Shown here: positions 4,580-5,573 of the stretch, piece after piece
Layout: each line of letters starts with the position of its first letter
Numbering within the stretch: position 1 is the stretch's first letter
From: Lachnospiraceae bacterium UBA3632
GTDB lineage: Bacteria; Bacillota; Clostridia; Lachnospirales; Lachnospiraceae
Direction: 5' to 3'
NCBI GenBank assembly: GCA_002373975.1
Contig: DFKZ01000013.1
Location: 1 to 5,573 of the forward strand
Length of the DNA: 5,573 nucleotides
The notes under the pieces: generated by a model
What the model was told of the DNA's origin: nothing
Database searches by the model: none
What the model saw: the letters and a program-made list of their open reading frames with translations, nothing else
Translations under genes and position numbers: made by a program

Positions 4580-4810
4580 TTGAAACTGAAGGCTTTACTC
4601 TGCTTTTTAAGTCTGGTAGAATACATTTTGCTTATGATTTTATATGTAGAAAATGATGCACTGATCTCTTTATTGAAAGAAAAAGAGGAGAGTATCACTG
4701 CATCGGATATCAAAAAGGAAAGACTAAAAGCGGCAAAAAGACTTTTACCGCGGCAATTGATATTCATTGCGGCAGGATTGCTTGCGGGAATAAGTCTGAA
4801 CTTTTCATAG
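4580..4810 (+). CDS. Small two-helix membrane protein, first early gene
   Basis: The 76-aa product has two hydrophobic segments: LLCFLSLVEYILLMILYV (about 6-23) and LIFIAAGLLAGISL (about 60-73). They are joined by a highly charged, probably helical middle (KEKEESITASDIKKERLKAAKRLLPRQ, about 33-59). The start is taken as TTG at 4580, 5-6 bases after AGGGGGTGA. The in-frame GTG at 4571 overlaps that ribosome site, so it is less likely. It is the first gene downstream of the repressed rightward promoter, a position typical of early or excision-phase functions. I do not recognise it; size and topology are compatible with a holin-like, toxin-like or exclusion protein, but nothing specific supports any of these. 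Its stop overlaps the convergent gene's stop by 6 bp, with no terminator visible. Confidence 0.72.
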   Translation: MKLKALLCFLSLVEYILLMILYVENDALISLLKEKEESITASDIKKERLKAAKRLLPRQLIFIAAGLLAGISLNFS

Positions 4811-5170
4811 GAAAACTTTGACTACAATTTCGACCAACAGAGCAGATAGAACTCCTGCAAAAAAACTGATAATACTTATGATAAGGCTTTTATTAAAAAC
4901 GATCGCTTGATTTGACAAAAAAGCATTTCCCTTATCAGTTATTATCCAATCACCCGAAAAATCCACATTTTGTATTTGAAAGGCTTTGGATATTTTGTCA
5001 TCCTGTGATTCTAATCGAGTTAAGTATTTATCTTTTTTTAATTCATCGAGGCAGTGGACAATTCCGGAATCTTCACCGAATACTTTATGCAATTGCGCTG
5101 TGCTTATTCCGTCAGGATGCTTCTTTATCTTTTTTAAGAGCTTTATTTGCAATTCGTTTAGTTCATTCAT
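4805..5170 (-). CDS. Membrane-anchored winged-helix protein, antisense to the early operon
   Basis: The 121-aa product has an N-terminal winged helix-turn-helix: helices NELQIKLLKKIKKHPDGISTAQLHKVFG (5-32) and SGIVHCLDELKKDKYLTRLE (35-54), then a wing ending in WIITDKGNAFLSNQ (75-88), the usual end of such folds. A single hydrophobic segment (SLIISIISFFAGVLSALLVEIVVKVFL, 95-121) follows, placing the DNA-binding part in the cytoplasm. A GGGGGTG ribosome site lies 6 bases before the ATG at 5170, and it has its own near-perfect promoter. Small winged-helix proteins with C-terminal membrane anchors recur in gut Clostridia, without known function that I can name. It runs against the surrounding rightward genes and ends tail to tail, 6 bp overlapping, with the two-helix membrane protein. 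A regulator of the element switch is plausible but unproved. Confidence 0.8.
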   Translation of the reverse strand: MNELNELQIKLLKKIKKHPDGISTAQLHKVFGEDSGIVHCLDELKKDKYLTRLESQDDKISKAFQIQNVDFSGDWIITDKGNAFLSNQAIVFNKSLIISIISFFAGVLSALLVEIVVKVFL

Positions 5171-5195
5171 CTATCACACCCCCTTTCTTGTTTAG

Positions 5196-5224
5196 ATTAT
5201 AACAGTGTGGTGATGTATTGTCAA
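5196..5224 (-). promoter_or_regulatory. Promoter of the membrane winged-helix gene
   Basis: On the minus strand TTGACA (5224-5219), a 17-bp spacer and TATAAT (5201-5196) form a consensus sigma-A promoter 26 bp upstream of the start codon. The spacer contains CACCACACTGT, which weakly resembles the CCAC operator arm of the main control region, so shared control by the repressor is possible but unconvincing. The -35 abuts the plus-strand AAGGAGGT site at 5224-5230. Confidence 0.88.
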
Positions 5225-5249
5225 GGAGGTAAAAACAATGACAAGGTGA
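5224..5249 (+). other. Possible three-codon leader ORF with a perfect ribosome site
   Basis: AAGGAGGT (5223-5230) is followed 7 bases later by ATG ACA AGG TGA (5238-5249), encoding Met-Thr-Arg-stop. It is the best ribosome site in the neighbourhood yet no long ORF uses it. The stop is 11 bases before an alternative ATG at 5261 of the next gene, so ribosomes could be handed on. It may be a leader peptide, a decayed gene start, or chance. Confidence 0.3.
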
Positions 5250-5284
5250 AGAGGATAATAATGATGCGGAAGTGGGGTGAAAGA

Positions 5285-5470
5285 ATGAAGGACATTGATA
5301 TTCGGGCGTTACTCGAAAAAATCAAGTCACTTGAAGGAATTACTGAAAGCGAATGGGAAAAAATCAAATCCGTAGTTGATGAATCATTTGAAAGAGAAAG
5401 AAGAGAGCGGGTAGTCCGGCTCTCTTTGAAAACAACTGAGACAGTTTTAAAAACTAACCTGTTTGCTTAA
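5285..5470 (+). CDS. Small helical hypothetical protein, 61 aa
   Basis: The peptide starts MKDIDIRALLEKIKSLEGITESEWEKIKSVVDESF and continues with a strongly basic/acidic helix (ERERRERVVRLSL). It looks all-helical, with no Cys, signal or membrane segment. I recall similar short ORFs next to repressors in Firmicute elements but know no function. The start at 5285 is chosen because GGGGTGA lies 4 bases upstream. A start at 5261 (69 aa) with a weaker GAAGAGG site is also possible. No convincing rightward promoter lies just upstream, so it may be read from the promoter at 4525, across the antisense winged-helix gene. The next gene starts 20 bp after its stop with its own strong ribosome site, so the two are probably co-transcribed. 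Confidence 0.68.
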   Translation: MKDIDIRALLEKIKSLEGITESEWEKIKSVVDESFERERRERVVRLSLKTTETVLKTNLFA

Positions 5471-5490
5471 TTTAAAAAGGAGGAATATAA

Positions 5491-5573
5491 TTGAAAACAA
5501 TTGAAAACACTCTTGTCCGCCTCAGAGTAAAAAACGGCATGACACAGGCGCAGCTTGCAGATAAGCTGCACAC
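5491..5573 (+). CDS. N-terminus of a second XRE/Cro-type regulator (3' end outside window)
   Basis: A TTG start at 5491 follows AAGGAGG (5477-5483) by 7 bases. The 27 visible residues (LVRLRVKNGMTQAQLADKLH in the middle) match the first helices of a Cro/C1-type helix-turn-helix, particularly MTQAQLADKL. The protein is cut by the window edge, so any further domain is unseen. Its place downstream of the early promoter and opposite the main repressor fits a Cro- or excision-control-like regulator, which is an inference from position. The codon TTG rather than ATG may keep its level low. Confidence 0.82.
   Translation, partial: MKTIENTLVRLRVKNGMTQAQLADKLH

Larger units (their letters stand above)
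1243..5573. mobile_element. Integrated element (ICE, IME or prophage), one end only
   Basis: The segment opens with an RNA-gene 3' fragment. It continues with a tyrosine integrase, a lipoprotein, an ImmA-type protease and an XRE repressor in one leftward operon, then a divergent operator region and small early genes. That gene order is characteristic of the integration/regulation end of ICEs and temperate phages. No relaxase, type IV secretion, capsid or terminase gene is in view, so the type of element cannot be decided. It continues past the right edge. Confidence 0.8.

Noticed and set aside
4387..4767. Minus-strand open frame (126 codons) across the divergent control region
   Set aside because: It would span both promoters, all operators and the ribosome site of the repressor. 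It has no start signal and is a chance frame.

Overview
The window looks like part of a low-to-middling GC Gram-positive genome, most likely a gut or rumen Clostridia (Ruminococcus / Oscillospiraceae-like). The reasons are AGGAGG-type Shine-Dalgarno sites, canonical sigma-A promoters (TTGACA / TATAAT with 17-18 bp spacing), TTG starts, a stand-alone Spo0A C-terminal domain and a Ser/Thr-rich lipoprotein. The genus is an inference. The sequence shows one end of an integrated mobile element (ICE, IME or prophage) abutting older or host DNA.

Left flank (1-1242). There is the 3' end of an unrecognised rightward gene (1-198). Next comes a 134-aa orphan gene (260-664) with its own strong extended -10 promoter and intrinsic terminator. 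A leftward 114-aa protein (708-1052) follows that is essentially only the DNA-binding domain of Spo0A. A strong leftward terminator (1180-1235) sits just beyond a CCA-terminated tRNA/tmRNA 3' fragment (1243-1270), which I read as the attachment-site junction.

Element, leftward operon (4427 to 1301). A divergent control region drives four genes: an XRE repressor with a zinc-ribbon-like domain, an overlapping ImmA/IrrE-family metallopeptidase, a lipoprotein, and a tyrosine integrase. This is the classic maintenance/lysogeny layout (compare ImmR/ImmA of ICEBs1). The extra gene is the lipoprotein, which would be made while the element is resident. The operon probably ends at the tRNA/tmRNA terminator that lies outside the junction.

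Element, rightward side (4525-5573). A second TTGACA-N17-TATTAT promoter faces away from the repressor promoter. Both promoters have operator-like dyads in their spacers, and a perfect 21-bp palindrome lies between them. Downstream are a small two-helix membrane protein, a membrane-anchored winged-helix protein on the opposite strand with its own promoter, a 61-aa helical protein, and the start of a second XRE-type regulator (Cro-like position). The rest of the element and its other end lie beyond the window.

Overall this is a genetic switch. The repressor would hold the rightward genes off, ImmA would relieve repression by cleaving it, and the integrase would recombine at a tRNA/tmRNA gene 3' end. 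The less ordinary parts are the lipoprotein in the maintenance operon, the zinc-ribbon repressor, the antisense membrane winged-helix gene, the repeats around the attachment site, and the isolated Spo0A DNA-binding domain.
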